Source of the DNA: Shewanella nanhaiensis
GTDB lineage: Bacteria > Pseudomonadota > Gammaproteobacteria > Enterobacterales > Shewanellaceae
Assembly: GCF_019457885.1 (NCBI RefSeq)
Contig: NZ_JAHZST010000003.1
Location: 310,001 to 374,000 of the forward strand
DNA: 64,000 nucleotides
Direction of reading: 5' to 3'
Shown here one piece after another: positions 36,039 through 46,371 of this stretch (within the stretch, counting starts at the first letter, position 1; the number at the start of each line of letters is the position of its first letter). The translations under genes and the position numbers were made by a program. The notes below the pieces were generated by a model that was given only the letters and a program-made list of their open reading frames with translations, had not been told where the DNA came from and searched no databases.

Positions 36039-36488
36039 ACACAACTCCTATCAAACATAACAGACTTAAGGATATCGGGTCTAAAGCGCATCGAATTTGA
36101 TGACAAACCGAGAGCTTGTTTACAAAATAAAAATAAAATCATGACAAAACAAGTCTTTTTTCACATTAGACTGAGATTTACTGGTGAAAGCATGGAAATA
36201 AAGGGTTTATTCACATGAGTAAGACAGATAAAACACACACAAGTTCTAACGTAAACCCGAATAAGATGTGATTAACTCAGCATTGTTACCTCATTCAGCC
36301 TATCTTTATCCGTTATTAGTTGACTTATATCACTAATGTATCAAAATAATCGCAAAAATAGATAGCATGTTAGCTAAATTCATTTTGTCTAAATTTAGAC
36401 CTCCATCTAGGTTTTACGGACTTAATTGACGTAAACTGCTTATTTAGCATATTCTTGTATTTAATTTAAACAGTCGAGGAACATAGGC
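36039..36488 (+). promoter_or_regulatory. crp upstream region with a 14-bp palindrome
   Basis: This 450-base AT-rich stretch separates the Sel1 gene from crp. A perfect palindrome GTCTAAATTTAGAC is at 36387-36400. GAGG lies nine bases before the crp ATG. A TGTGA half-site occurs at 36267, but without the opposite arm. No gene is seen. Confidence 0.45.
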
Positions 36489-37124
36489 ATGGCTCTGATT
36501 GGTAAGCCGAAACCAGATCCTACTTTGGAATGGTTTTTATCACACTGTCACATTCATAAGTATCCAGCCAAAAGCACTTTGATCCACGCTGGTGAAGAGT
36601 CAGATACTCTTTACTATATCGTCAAAGGCTCAGTCGCTGTTTTAATCAAAGATGAAGAGGGTAAGGAGATGATCCTTTCTTACCTGAATCAGGGCGACTT
36701 TATCGGTGAACTTGGTTTGTTCGAAGAGCAAGCTGAGCGTACAGCCTGGGTTCGCGCTAAACAACCTTGTGAAATTGCTGAGATCTCTTACAAGAAATTT
36801 AAGCAGTTGATCCAAGTTAACCCTGAAATTTTGATGAAACTGTCTTCTCAGATGGCTTACCGTCTACACAGCACAAGTCAGAAAGTCGGCGATCTTGCCT
36901 TCCTTGATGTTGCTGGAAGAATTGCCCAAACCTTATTACATCTGGCTAAACAGCCTGATGCGATGACGCACCCAGACGGCATGCAGATTAAGATCACTCG
37001 TCAAGAGATAGGTCAAATCGTTGGTTGTTCACGCGAGACGGTTGGTCGTATTCTTAAGATGCTTGAAGAACAAAACTTGATCCAAGCTCACGGTAAAACA
37101 ATCGTAGTTTACGGAACTCGCTAA
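36489..37124 (+). CDS. crp: Cyclic AMP receptor protein
   Basis: Global regulator of 211 residues, close to E. coli CRP along its length. The cyclic AMP pocket is seen at [21 protein letters not shown] (with G-E-L and R-T/S residues), and the C-terminal winged helix has [26 protein letters not shown], in which RETVGR is the DNA-reading helix. In Shewanella Crp is known to control anaerobic respiration as well as carbon use. It has a strong own terminator. Its place near prkB and argD is the same as in E. coli. Confidence 0.97.
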   Translation: MALIGKPKPDPTLEWFLSHCHIHKYPAKSTLIHAGEESDTLYYIVKGSVAVLIKDEEGKEMILSYLNQGDFIGELGLFEEQAERTAWVRAKQPCEIAEISYKKFKQLIQVNPEILMKLSSQMAYRLHSTSQKVGDLAFLDVAGRIAQTLLHLAKQPDAMTHPDGMQIKITRQEIGQIVGCSRETVGRILKMLEEQNLIQAHGKTIVVYGTR

Positions 37125-37162
37125 GCTAACATTCAGTTAGATTTAAGATAGCTTCGATAAAG

Positions 37163-37193
37163 TGGCCTGAGATTATCTCAGGCCATTTTTTTT
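37163..37193 (+). terminator. Strong intrinsic terminator of crp
   Basis: TGGCCTGAGA (37163-37172) and TCTCAGGCCA (37176-37185) form a perfect 10-bp stem with a three-base loop and eight T residues after it. It lies immediately before the ribosome binding site of the next gene. Confidence 0.93.
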
Positions 37194-37206
37194 GGAGACA
37201 ATGCTA

Positions 37207-37545
37207 ATGACAAGAGCTCAATTATCTGGCTTATTAGCTCTTGCGATCACACTAGCCACAACAGCATCTGCAACCCCACTTATCGAACTTGAGCATAACC
37301 AAGCCAAGCAGCTGGTTAGCACAGGGAAGATACTCTCTCTTGATGTCACCTTAGCTAAGACTCAATTCTTCTGTTTTGGTAAGCTAATCGATGCCCACCT
37401 CTATCAAGAGGAGGGAAAATGGCGTTATGATTTGCAAATTAAGACACAACGTGGCCAAATCATAGATCTAAGTCTGGATGCCAGCACCGGACAACCTAAT
37501 CCTTACCTATCATTGCCTAGTGAATGCCGCGCTTTAGAAAAGTAA
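37207..37545 (+). CDS. Small periplasmic PepSY-like protein
   Basis: A 112-residue protein with a Sec signal peptide (cut near ASATP). The mature part has the beta-rich PepSY pattern: VSTGKILSLDVTLAKTQFF, then HLYQEEGKWRYDLQIKTQRGQIIDLSLDASTG. Such proteins are often next to PhoP/QseB-type two-component systems and may act as periplasmic modulators. The start with GGAG nine bases upstream is at 37207. An ATG at 37201 is too close to it. It precedes the response regulator by 47 bases and probably shares its transcript, beginning right after the crp terminator. Confidence 0.72.
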   Translation: MTRAQLSGLLALAITLATTASATPLIELEHNQAKQLVSTGKILSLDVTLAKTQFFCFGKLIDAHLYQEEGKWRYDLQIKTQRGQIIDLSLDASTGQPNPYLSLPSECRALEK

Positions 37546-37592
37546 TCTCAAGCTAGGCTAACCTCAATGGTACTTTTTACAGACAGGTTCCT

Positions 37593-38267
37593 ATGAAACT
37601 ATTGCTCGTAGAAGATAATGCATTACTTGTTGAAGAGTTAGAGAAACAGTTGAAACAGGCCGGATACGTAACTGACGTGACCGATAAAGCATCAGAAGCC
37701 GATTACCTGCTGAAAGAGACAAACTATGATTGTGTCATCTTAGATATCGGCCTTCCCGACGGTAACGGCTTGGAGCTCCTCAGCCGCTGGCGTAATCAGG
37801 GCATTCACACACCTGTTATTATGCTCACGGCCAGAAGCCAGTGGCATGAGAAAGTGGAAGGCTTCAATGCTGGTGCAGATGATTACCTTGGAAAGCCGTT
37901 CCATACTCAGGAGCTATTAGTTCGTATCAACGCCCTGATACAGAGAGCTCACGGCAAGGCAAACTCCCCTTCGAAAGAGTTAAGTTATGCCGGTATTACC
38001 TTAGATGAAGATCAGCAATCTGTGATGGTCCAAGAGGAGAAATTTGAACTTACTGCCATGGAGTTTAGACTGCTAAAGATATTTATCATGTCGCCTAAAA
38101 AGCTACTCTCTAAAGCGCAACTCACCGATAAACTTTACCAGTTTGACGATGAGAAAGAGAGTAACGTGGTTGAGGTCTATGTGACCCACCTACGTAAAAA
38201 ACTCGGTAAAACAAGCATTGAGACACGTCGCGGCCAAGGGTATATCTTTCATGGCATAAAAGAATGA
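37593..38267 (+). CDS. Two-component response regulator, OmpR/PhoP family
   Basis: A 224-residue regulator with a receiver domain (MKLLLVEDNALLVEELE, phospho-acceptor Asp in CVILDIGLPDGNG near residue 53, MLTAR and a GKPF Lys near residue 103) and a C-terminal winged helix (VEVYVTHLRKKLGKT, then TRRGQGYIF). It overlaps the kinase gene by four bases (ATGA). The target genes are unknown; a PepSY gene in the same unit and the PhoQ-like kinase suggest an envelope stress or cation response. Confidence 0.92.
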   Translation: MKLLLVEDNALLVEELEKQLKQAGYVTDVTDKASEADYLLKETNYDCVILDIGLPDGNGLELLSRWRNQGIHTPVIMLTARSQWHEKVEGFNAGADDYLGKPFHTQELLVRINALIQRAHGKANSPSKELSYAGITLDEDQQSVMVQEEKFELTAMEFRLLKIFIMSPKKLLSKAQLTDKLYQFDDEKESNVVEVYVTHLRKKLGKTSIETRRGQGYIFHGIKE

Positions 38268-39598
38268 TATCGATAAAGACTAAACTCAGCCTCTGGTTAA
38301 CGGGTTTAGTCATCTTATCTACCGCCGTTGGAATCGTCTTTTTCGAGTCCATGCTTCGCCAAGCTTTCCATGATTCAATCATTGCCAGATTGCAGGAAGA
38401 TATTGAGCAGGTGATGTTGGCGACTCATCTCAATGATGAGCAGTTCAGTATCGATCAGAGCCAACTTTCTGGTTTCTATAAACCCGTTTTCTCTGGACGT
38501 TACTATCAGCTTAATCTAGCCGATCTTGAGATCCGCTCACGCTCATTATGGGATCAAAAACTCGATATTGAGATGTTACCACTTGGAGAGACCCGAGTAT
38601 GGCAAGCCAAAGGTCCTCTGAACCATGATATCCAGCTGCTCTCCATCGGCCTAAAGTCCGAATCTACAGGTCTCGATGCCACCTTAACCGTGGCCCAAGA
38701 TTTAAGTATTGGACGTAAAGTCTTTACCCAGATATACGGCACCAAACTCGGGGTTAACTTGGCCATGCTACTGACAATGATCATGGGGATCTTCTTAGTC
38801 ATAAGGCAGTCTTTCAAGCCAGTCAACCAGATACAGGATGTGCTTGCTCGCCTTAGAGAGGGTGAGATCACCTCACTCGAGGTCAGTAAAATTCCCTCAG
38901 AGCTACGCCCACTAGCTGCCACTTACAATGATCTACTTGACTACTCAGGTAAACAGATAGAGCGCAGCCGAAATAACTTAGGTAACTTAAGTCACGGCCT
39001 TAAAACCCCATTAGCTGTGATGCAGCAGCAAGTGGAGGCTCTAGGGCTTAAAGATCCCGACTCAGCTATTGCCCTGCAGAGTCAACTGGATCTAGTGCAC
39101 AAGATGATCGAGAGAAAGCTCGCAGCGGCCAGAATAACAGGCGATATGCTACCCGCGGCTCAGATGCAGCTCCCTAAAGATATTGAAGATCTCAGTAAGA
39201 CCTTAAGCAAGGTGCATTTTAATAAACAGATCACCTGCAATTTTGATATTCCCGATACCATCAGCAGACTCCCCATACACAGGGAAGATGGTATGGAGCT
39301 TATCGGAAACCTACTCGACAATGCTCACAAGTGGGCTAAAGAGAGAGTAGAAGTGAGAGTCACTAATGAAGCTGCTGGTATCAGCTTAGTGATTGAAGAT
39401 GATGGACCAGGTGTTGCCGATGATGAACTTAGCCTGTTAACAAGCCGAGGTAAAAGGCTGGATGAAGCTACCATGGGCCACGGTCTCGGACTCTCAATTG
39501 TCAAAGATATCGCCGAGCAGTATGAGATAAAACTGGCCTTTACTAAAAGCATGAAGCTAGGTGGACTGAGAATAAAACTGGATTTTAAGAGCCTATAA
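38264..39598 (+). CDS. Sensor histidine kinase, PhoQ-like layout
   Basis: A 444-residue membrane kinase: a first membrane helix at about 10-30, a periplasmic sensor of about 130 residues, a second helix near 170 (LGVNLAMLLTMIMGIFLVI), a HAMP linker, then LSHGLKTPLAVMQQQ with the phospho-His (about residue 245), and the ATPase domain with NLLDNAHKWAK, EDDGPGV and GHGLGLSIVKDIAE. Its gene starts inside the regulator's stop, so the two are co-translated. The signal is unknown; I do not call it PhoQ because the sensor domain lacks a clear acidic cluster. Confidence 0.9.
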   Translation: MISIKTKLSLWLTGLVILSTAVGIVFFESMLRQAFHDSIIARLQEDIEQVMLATHLNDEQFSIDQSQLSGFYKPVFSGRYYQLNLADLEIRSRSLWDQKLDIEMLPLGETRVWQAKGPLNHDIQLLSIGLKSESTGLDATLTVAQDLSIGRKVFTQIYGTKLGVNLAMLLTMIMGIFLVIRQSFKPVNQIQDVLARLREGEITSLEVSKIPSELRPLAATYNDLLDYSGKQIERSRNNLGNLSHGLKTPLAVMQQQVEALGLKDPDSAIALQSQLDLVHKMIERKLAAARITGDMLPAAQMQLPKDIEDLSKTLSKVHFNKQITCNFDIPDTISRLPIHREDGMELIGNLLDNAHKWAKERVEVRVTNEAAGISLVIEDDGPGVADDELSLLTSRGKRLDEATMGHGLGLSIVKDIAEQYEIKLAFTKSMKLGGLRIKLDFKSL

Positions 39599-39602
39599 GA
39601 TC

Positions 39603-39632
39603 AAAAAGGCCGTCACGATAGACGGCCCTTTT
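39603..39632. terminator. Bidirectional terminator between the kinase and the DUF1338 gene
   Basis: GGCCGTC (39608-39614) pairs with GACGGCC (39621-39627), with AAAAA before and TTTT after. It serves both convergent genes. Confidence 0.85.
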
Positions 39633-39646
39633 GATCTGATATCAGA

Positions 39647-40444
39647 TTAGCTCGCATTGGTGCTTTCAAATATCTTGTCCGCAGAGGCCGCAACAAAACC
39701 TGTATAAAGCTCACCATCAGCCTTAGGGTAACGCAGTGCAAACTCATAGAAACAGCTTGGGATCGACTTCTGTACATCTTTAAAGTCAACCTCAATCTTG
39801 TCAGCCATAGTCGAAGACTGCTCAAGCAGCACATCGGCAGACCCCTTCACTTCACCACCAGCTGAGTTCAAGATGAAGTCACCCTTCTTCAAGGTTTCAT
39901 TCACATCTAAAATAGTTGAATAACCTGGAAGATGGTTAATTGAAACAGTGAAATGGTTCGCACGGTAACCAAATGCTGCAACCCACGCCGCATATTCACT
40001 CTCTGCAAGCAATGTTTCATAGGTTGTGAAATCCAGCTCCCAATGACGGCCAGAGTAGAGAAAGTTATCAGCTGTCGTCGCTGCAACATCGATCTGGTCG
40101 ACTAGGCCTTTCAATATGCTTTGTAACTGCGGACTAAACTCTTCAACCATCAACTCAGAGATAAAGACCTTAGGTTGAGTAGGATCTGGGTGCTCGAAAT
40201 GCTTAGCTTTCAGCTTTTTCGCCTCGAAGTGGTAATCGCCAGAATCCACATAACCTAAGCTTTCAAAATGAGCGGCTAAAACAGCTAAGTTTACCTTCTC
40301 AATATTAAATGTTCGCAGTGCGATATGGTCGTTAATAATGGTCTCACCCTGTGAAAGCAGCTGATGAACCTTTCCAGCAGAAGGGGTCATAGCGAGGTAA
40401 TCACTCCAAAGGGATTCAAATAGCTTGTTAACATCTGTGTGCAT
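39647..40444 (-). CDS. DUF1338 family protein (2-oxoadipate dioxygenase/decarboxylase-like)
   Basis: A 265-residue protein of the DUF1338 family, whose better-known members (HglS) are Fe(II) enzymes that convert 2-oxoadipate to 2-hydroxyglutarate. DHIALRTFN near residue 40 contains the likely first metal His, HFTVSINHLP near residue 165 another, and FYEFALRYP near residue 235 has a Glu. This version is shorter than HglS (about 460 residues), so the substrate may differ. AAGGA precedes the ATG. Its stop is near the kinase terminator. It sits next to the arginine catabolic genes, in which 2-oxoglutarate-type acids are made, but a metabolic link is only inference. Confidence 0.78.
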   Translation of the reverse strand: MHTDVNKLFESLWSDYLAMTPSAGKVHQLLSQGETIINDHIALRTFNIEKVNLAVLAAHFESLGYVDSGDYHFEAKKLKAKHFEHPDPTQPKVFISELMVEEFSPQLQSILKGLVDQIDVAATTADNFLYSGRHWELDFTTYETLLAESEYAAWVAAFGYRANHFTVSINHLPGYSTILDVNETLKKGDFILNSAGGEVKGSADVLLEQSSTMADKIEVDFKDVQKSIPSCFYEFALRYPKADGELYTGFVAASADKIFESTNAS

Positions 40445-40594
40445 CAGTTTATCCTTAACAGCATCGTGTTACTCAGTCATAGCTAAAGCTATGCTGTTTT
40501 TTTATTTTCACGATATAAGTACAGCGAGAGTAAAGTGGCTTGAACTAATACCAAAATATTTATACTAATTGGTATAACTTACTGTACTGGTTAT

Positions 40595-40620
40595 AAAAAA
40601 GGGAGACACTAAGGCCTCCC
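40595..40620 (-). terminator. Terminator of the argD-astA-astD operon
   Basis: On the minus strand GGGAGGC-CTTAGT-GTCTCCC is followed by TTTTTT, 18 bases after the astD stop. Confidence 0.8.
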
Positions 40621-40637
40621 ATCATTTTTTCAAAAAA

Positions 40638-42098
40638 TTAAATACTTAAACCTGGACTCAAACTCTCAGGCAGGCTTACCGCATCGGCTTCAACAGAGGC
40701 AACAGGGTATGCACAGTAATCAGCGGCATAAAATGCGCTCGCTCTGTGATTCCCCGATGCACCAACACCACCAAATGGGGCTGCGCCTGACGCGCCTGTG
40801 ATCTGCTTATTCCAGTTAACGATGCCCGCGCGAATACGCGCTAGGAAGTACTCGTAATCATCACGGCTATCGGCAAGAATACCTGCTGATAGGCCATAAC
40901 GAGTCTTGTTCGCCAGCTTAATCGCTTCATCAAAATCGGTGTAACGCACCACTTGAAGCAGAGGACCAAAGTACTCCTCATCAGGCAGTTCAATCACTTG
41001 AGTCACATCAATAAGACCTGGTGAAACTAGCCCTGTGCCCTCTTTTAAGTGTGTTAATTCAACCAGTGAACTACCACCGAGATTCAGCAAGTTACGCTGA
41101 GACTCAACCATGCCTTTCGCAGCGGTTTCTGAGATCATAGAGCCCATAAATGGCTGCGGCTGACTGTTCCAAGCGCCAACTTGAATGCGCTTAACCGCAT
41201 CGGCAAGCTCTGCAAGCAGTGCATCGCCCTCTGCGCCCTTCTCAACATAGAGACGACGAGCACAGGTACAACGTTGACCAGATGAGATATAAGCCGACTG
41301 AATGATGTCATGGACTGCAGCTTTGGTGTCTTTTACACCTTTAATAATAAGTGGGTTATTGCCGCCCATCTCTAAAGCTAAGATCTTACCTGGCTCTCCA
41401 GCATACTGCTGATGCAGAATATGGCCTGTACGAGAACTTCCGGTAAAGAACAGACCATCGATCTGTTCATGTGAAGCTAGGGATTTACCTGTCTCCACTT
41501 CACCTTGAACTAAGTTAATCACACCAGCAGGCAGCCCCGCTTTTTCCCAAAGTTTAAGCATCAGCTCTGCAACTTTAGGTGTCAGTTCCGATGGTTTGAA
41601 AACCACAGTGTTACCTGCAAGCAGAGCAGGTACGATATGACCATTTGGTAAATGACCTGGGAAGTTATAGGGGCCAAACACAGCCACCACACCATGGGGC
41701 TTATGGCGTAATACAGCACGTCCAGCTGGTGTATCGTTTTCTGAGCTACCAGTGCGCTTATTGTAAGCTGCAACAGAGAGACCAATTTTGCCTATCATGG
41801 CGCCAGCTTCTGTCGCGGTTTCCCACTGTGGTTTACCAGTTTCTTGAGCTATCACTTCCGCCATCTCAGCTTTATGCTCTTCAAGCTGAGTTTTGTAAGC
41901 TTCAACGATAGCCAAACGACCTTCAAAGCCCAGCATAAACCAGTCAAACTGTACTTCACGTGCTGCTTCAACGGCTGTATTAACCTGCTCAGCGGTAGCA
42001 GTTTTACTGCTCCAGATAACTTCACTGTTTGCTGGGTTTTTAGATGTCACTTCGTGACCTAGGCCAGCAACCCACTGACCATTAATAAATTGAGTCAT
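40638..42098 (-). CDS. astD: Succinylglutamate-semialdehyde dehydrogenase
   Basis: Fourth step of the arginine succinyltransferase pathway: oxidises N-succinylglutamate semialdehyde with NAD+. The 486 residues match Ast[44 protein letters not shown] (catalytic Glu), and [13 protein letters not shown] with the catalytic Cys, then [11 protein letters not shown] at the end. AGGA lies seven bases before the ATG, and the gene follows astA by nine bases. It is the last gene of the operon. Confidence 0.95.
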   Translation of the reverse strand: MTQFINGQWVAGLGHEVTSKNPANSEVIWSSKTATAEQVNTAVEAAREVQFDWFMLGFEGRLAIVEAYKTQLEEHKAEMAEVIAQETGKPQWETATEAGAMIGKIGLSVAAYNKRTGSSENDTPAGRAVLRHKPHGVVAVFGPYNFPGHLPNGHIVPALLAGNTVVFKPSELTPKVAELMLKLWEKAGLPAGVINLVQGEVETGKSLASHEQIDGLFFTGSSRTGHILHQQYAGEPGKILALEMGGNNPLIIKGVKDTKAAVHDIIQSAYISSGQRCTCARRLYVEKGAEGDALLAELADAVKRIQVGAWNSQPQPFMGSMISETAAKGMVESQRNLLNLGGSSLVELTHLKEGTGLVSPGLIDVTQVIELPDEEYFGPLLQVVRYTDFDEAIKLANKTRYGLSAGILADSRDDYEYFLARIRAGIVNWNKQITGASGAAPFGGVGASGNHRASAFYAADYCAYPVASVEADAVSLPESLSPGLSI

Positions 42099-42107
42099 TA
42101 TTTTTTC

Positions 42108-43127
42108 CTACAAAGCCAAAATACGGATTTGATCACCCTGCTCAAGCAGTAAGCCTGTGGCTAATTCTGGTGATATGACAACCTCATCATTTTCCTCACT
42201 GACAAGCAGTTTGGCAGAGGTCGCACGGTAGTTCGCTAATTGTGTATTTGAGATGATATAGCTAGTCTCTGATGCAGGCGGCTCACCTATAGTAACGGTA
42301 AGCAAGCGGCTCTCTCTGACGCCACGAATATCATTGATGTTGCACTCAACCGTAGGGCCACCATCAAAGATATCGACATAACCTCGACACCTGAAACCTT
42401 CAGCCTGCAGCAAGTTCAGCGCGGGACGGGTATTAGTATGTACTTCACCAATCACCTTTTGCGCATCTTCAGGCAGAAGACACACATAGACAGCATTTTT
42501 AGGCATCATCTCTGCCATAAAGGCTTTTTGGCCTAAACCAGAAAGGTAATCTGCTTCAACAAAGTCGATGCCAAGGAAGTGCTTCTGTAGCCAGTCATAG
42601 AAAGGGGAGTTACCCTCTTTATCGCTTTCACCGCGCATCTCTGCTATCACAGTTTCACCGAATCTCTCCTTATGTTGAGCAAGGAAGAGAAAACGGCTGC
42701 GAGATAGCATGCGACCGTTGCTATTCTTACGGTAAGATCCACGTAAAAATAGAGTACAAAGCTCAGCAGCGCCTGTGTAATCGTGACATAAGGTCAAGGT
42801 TTCAACTTCGTTGCGAACCTCAATCTGCTCCGAATGATACACCTCAGTACCGAGTCTGTAGTGATAGAAGGCATCTTCCATCCCCACGGCGGCCTCAATT
42901 CCACATGTACCTACAACTTCACCCGTTACTGTGTCTTCAAGCACCATGAGATAGCCTTCATCGAAAGGCTTATCCACCTCTTTTAAAAACGAGGCTTCTA
43001 CTCGGGCTATTTTATTTCTAAGTAGCTCTTCATTGACTGGCAATGATGTAAATCCGTGTCCGGATTCTTCGGCTATTTGATACAGCGCTTCAAAGTCGCT
43101 AGATCGGATAGGACGTATTATTAACAT
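42108..43127 (-). CDS. astA: Arginine N-succinyltransferase
   Basis: First step of the pathway: succinyl-CoA plus arginine gives N-succinylarginine. The 339 residues include MLIIRPIRSSDFEALYQIAEESGHGFTSLP at the start and ELCTLFLRGSYRKNSNGRMLSRSRFLFLA and FDGGPTVECNINDIRGVRES in the body, all typical of AstA. A good AGGAG site lies before the ATG. It is between argD/astC and astD. astB and astE are not in this window. Confidence 0.96.
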   Translation of the reverse strand: MLIIRPIRSSDFEALYQIAEESGHGFTSLPVNEELLRNKIARVEASFLKEVDKPFDEGYLMVLEDTVTGEVVGTCGIEAAVGMEDAFYHYRLGTEVYHSEQIEVRNEVETLTLCHDYTGAAELCTLFLRGSYRKNSNGRMLSRSRFLFLAQHKERFGETVIAEMRGESDKEGNSPFYDWLQKHFLGIDFVEADYLSGLGQKAFMAEMMPKNAVYVCLLPEDAQKVIGEVHTNTRPALNLLQAEGFRCRGYVDIFDGGPTVECNINDIRGVRESRLLTVTIGEPPASETSYIISNTQLANYRATSAKLLVSEENDEVVISPELATGLLLEQGDQIRILAL

Positions 43128-43266
43128 CTCTGAGTCTCCTCACTTTCACTCGGCCGCTTAACGCTCCCTGCCTACTAACTATAAGACAAGTAGAGAATCA
43201 TTAAGGTTCAAGTATTCCCCATGACAAATAAGGGTATCGGTTTTATACCAATACCCTAAATGTCAA

Positions 43267-44905
<1,639 letters not shown>

Positions 44906-46054
44906 TTAGATGATATCCAGCTTGCGATAATTTTGTGCTTTTAATCTGATGAGCTCCTGCTCGCTCAACTCATAATAATCGAACATGATCCGCTTCTCCT
45001 GCGGGGAGAGCTCTCTCATCTCCTCCAACAGCACCACCTTAGCGTAGCAGTTTGCCCGAGCAACGATGGAAGCATTTTCAGAAAGATCTTTATAGCTTAG
45101 GTTATTGTCCAGCTCAGCCATCACAGCCCCCATAGCACTGTCACTGAAGTTGAGCTGCTCCAGCAGCTGCCAGTTAAGCCTATCCCCATGCTCTATCACC
45201 AACTCATAAACTCTCTGAGAGGGGAACTCAGTTGCCAGAACAGCATCATAAAGCTCTTTATCTCGACTATTACTCGCCTCTCGCAGCCAGACTCCCCATG
45301 TTTCTTCAAATAGAAGCGCACTATTTTTCAGTACCACAGATGGCCCTAACTGGCTCAACAAGGTACAGGTATAGACAAAAACACCATCTTTTTCATGTAA
45401 TTTAGCCAAAGCTTGTGCAGCAATGGCACTCACCATAGAGTAACGCCACAGTTTTCTCGTGGTCCAAAGTAGATTAGCGTGACCGGAAGGCAGCCAGTTT
45501 CTCAGGCAAAAATAGGGCACGAGTAACTTAATATTCTCAATACCAATAAAGTTAAGCACCAGTTTAATGTCGGTCACTTTGACATCTGAGCCTTGGGGAC
45601 GCCTGTGTCTAAAAGAGGAGCTATTAACGATATTGAGTAGGTCCCTTACTAACCAAGATTCATTGGCGATCAAAGGACGAAGACGATTAATATCGAGATT
45701 GTCACTCTGCAAAAGCTCTAGCATCAGCAGCTGTGATTCATTGATCCCGGCACTTTTTATCACAGAGTCTGCCGAGGCTAATCTATGGTCAACGGCACTG
45801 CTTACGCTATCGATCAACTGTTTGGAAACACGATCGAATATATCTTTAGCTTCTATCTGTTTGGCTAGTCTCTCCAACACAGCTTCACGCTCAATGGCCA
45901 GCTTATTGGCGTCATTCTCCAGTTCGGCATCAAGCTCATCAAACATTGAGCTAGATTTTTGCTTCCCTACAATCAACTGTTGATAAAGCCTATGCTCAAT
46001 CTCAATGACCTTACCAGGTCTCACTCCGCCAGCTACCGATATCGCCACTCTCAA
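44906..46054 (-). CDS. HDOD domain protein
   Basis: A 382-residue protein. Residues about 1-110 are charged and helical, and residues about 115-310 form an HDOD domain (LLQSDNLDINRLRPLIANESWLVRDLLNIVNSSSF, then AQALAKLHEKDGVFVYTCTLLSQLG). HDOD proteins resemble HD phosphohydrolases without the metal residues and act in signalling, often near cyclic di-GMP genes. The frame starts at a TTG with GAGG five bases before it; a GTG two codons on is an alternative. It stands alone with a long gap on both sides. Confidence 0.8.
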   Translation of the reverse strand: MRVAISVAGGVRPGKVIEIEHRLYQQLIVGKQKSSSMFDELDAELENDANKLAIEREAVLERLAKQIEAKDIFDRVSKQLIDSVSSAVDHRLASADSVIKSAGINESQLLMLELLQSDNLDINRLRPLIANESWLVRDLLNIVNSSSFRHRRPQGSDVKVTDIKLVLNFIGIENIKLLVPYFCLRNWLPSGHANLLWTTRKLWRYSMVSAIAAQALAKLHEKDGVFVYTCTLLSQLGPSVVLKNSALLFEETWGVWLREASNSRDKELYDAVLATEFPSQRVYELVIEHGDRLNWQLLEQLNFSDSAMGAVMAELDNNLSYKDLSENASIVARANCYAKVVLLEEMRELSPQEKRIMFDYYELSEQELIRLKAQNYRKLDII

Positions 46055-46371
46055 TCTATCCTCAAATAAAAGCTATAAGTGATAATTTAGCACTATTTTT
46101 CAACTAAAAATGATAAATTACCGATAAATCACGGCTTATACCTTATCGCTAATCAACTTTTAAACACTTTAGCTCTCAACAGCTTTAGCCAGTTACAACC
46201 AAAAAACATAAATTTTGGCTAAAAATAGTGAAGGGAAACTCAGTAAATAGCCTTTTAATCTCCTATCCTAGAGACCACAAAAAAGATAGCCGAAAAGCAT
46301 TAATTTTTATTTATAATTAATCTAAATCTTATAGAATAATAGGTAGTTAACTTCACCCAGTCAGGAGAATC
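46055..46371. other. Gap between divergent HDOD and Kef-type genes
   Basis: An AT-rich stretch of 317 bases that must contain both promoters. Aside from AGGAG four bases before the Kef gene, I see no clear repeat or operator. Confidence 0.4.

Noticed and set aside
36267..36282. CRP site in the crp upstream region
   Set aside because: TGTGA is present, but the second arm is CAGCA instead of TCACA at the right spacing.
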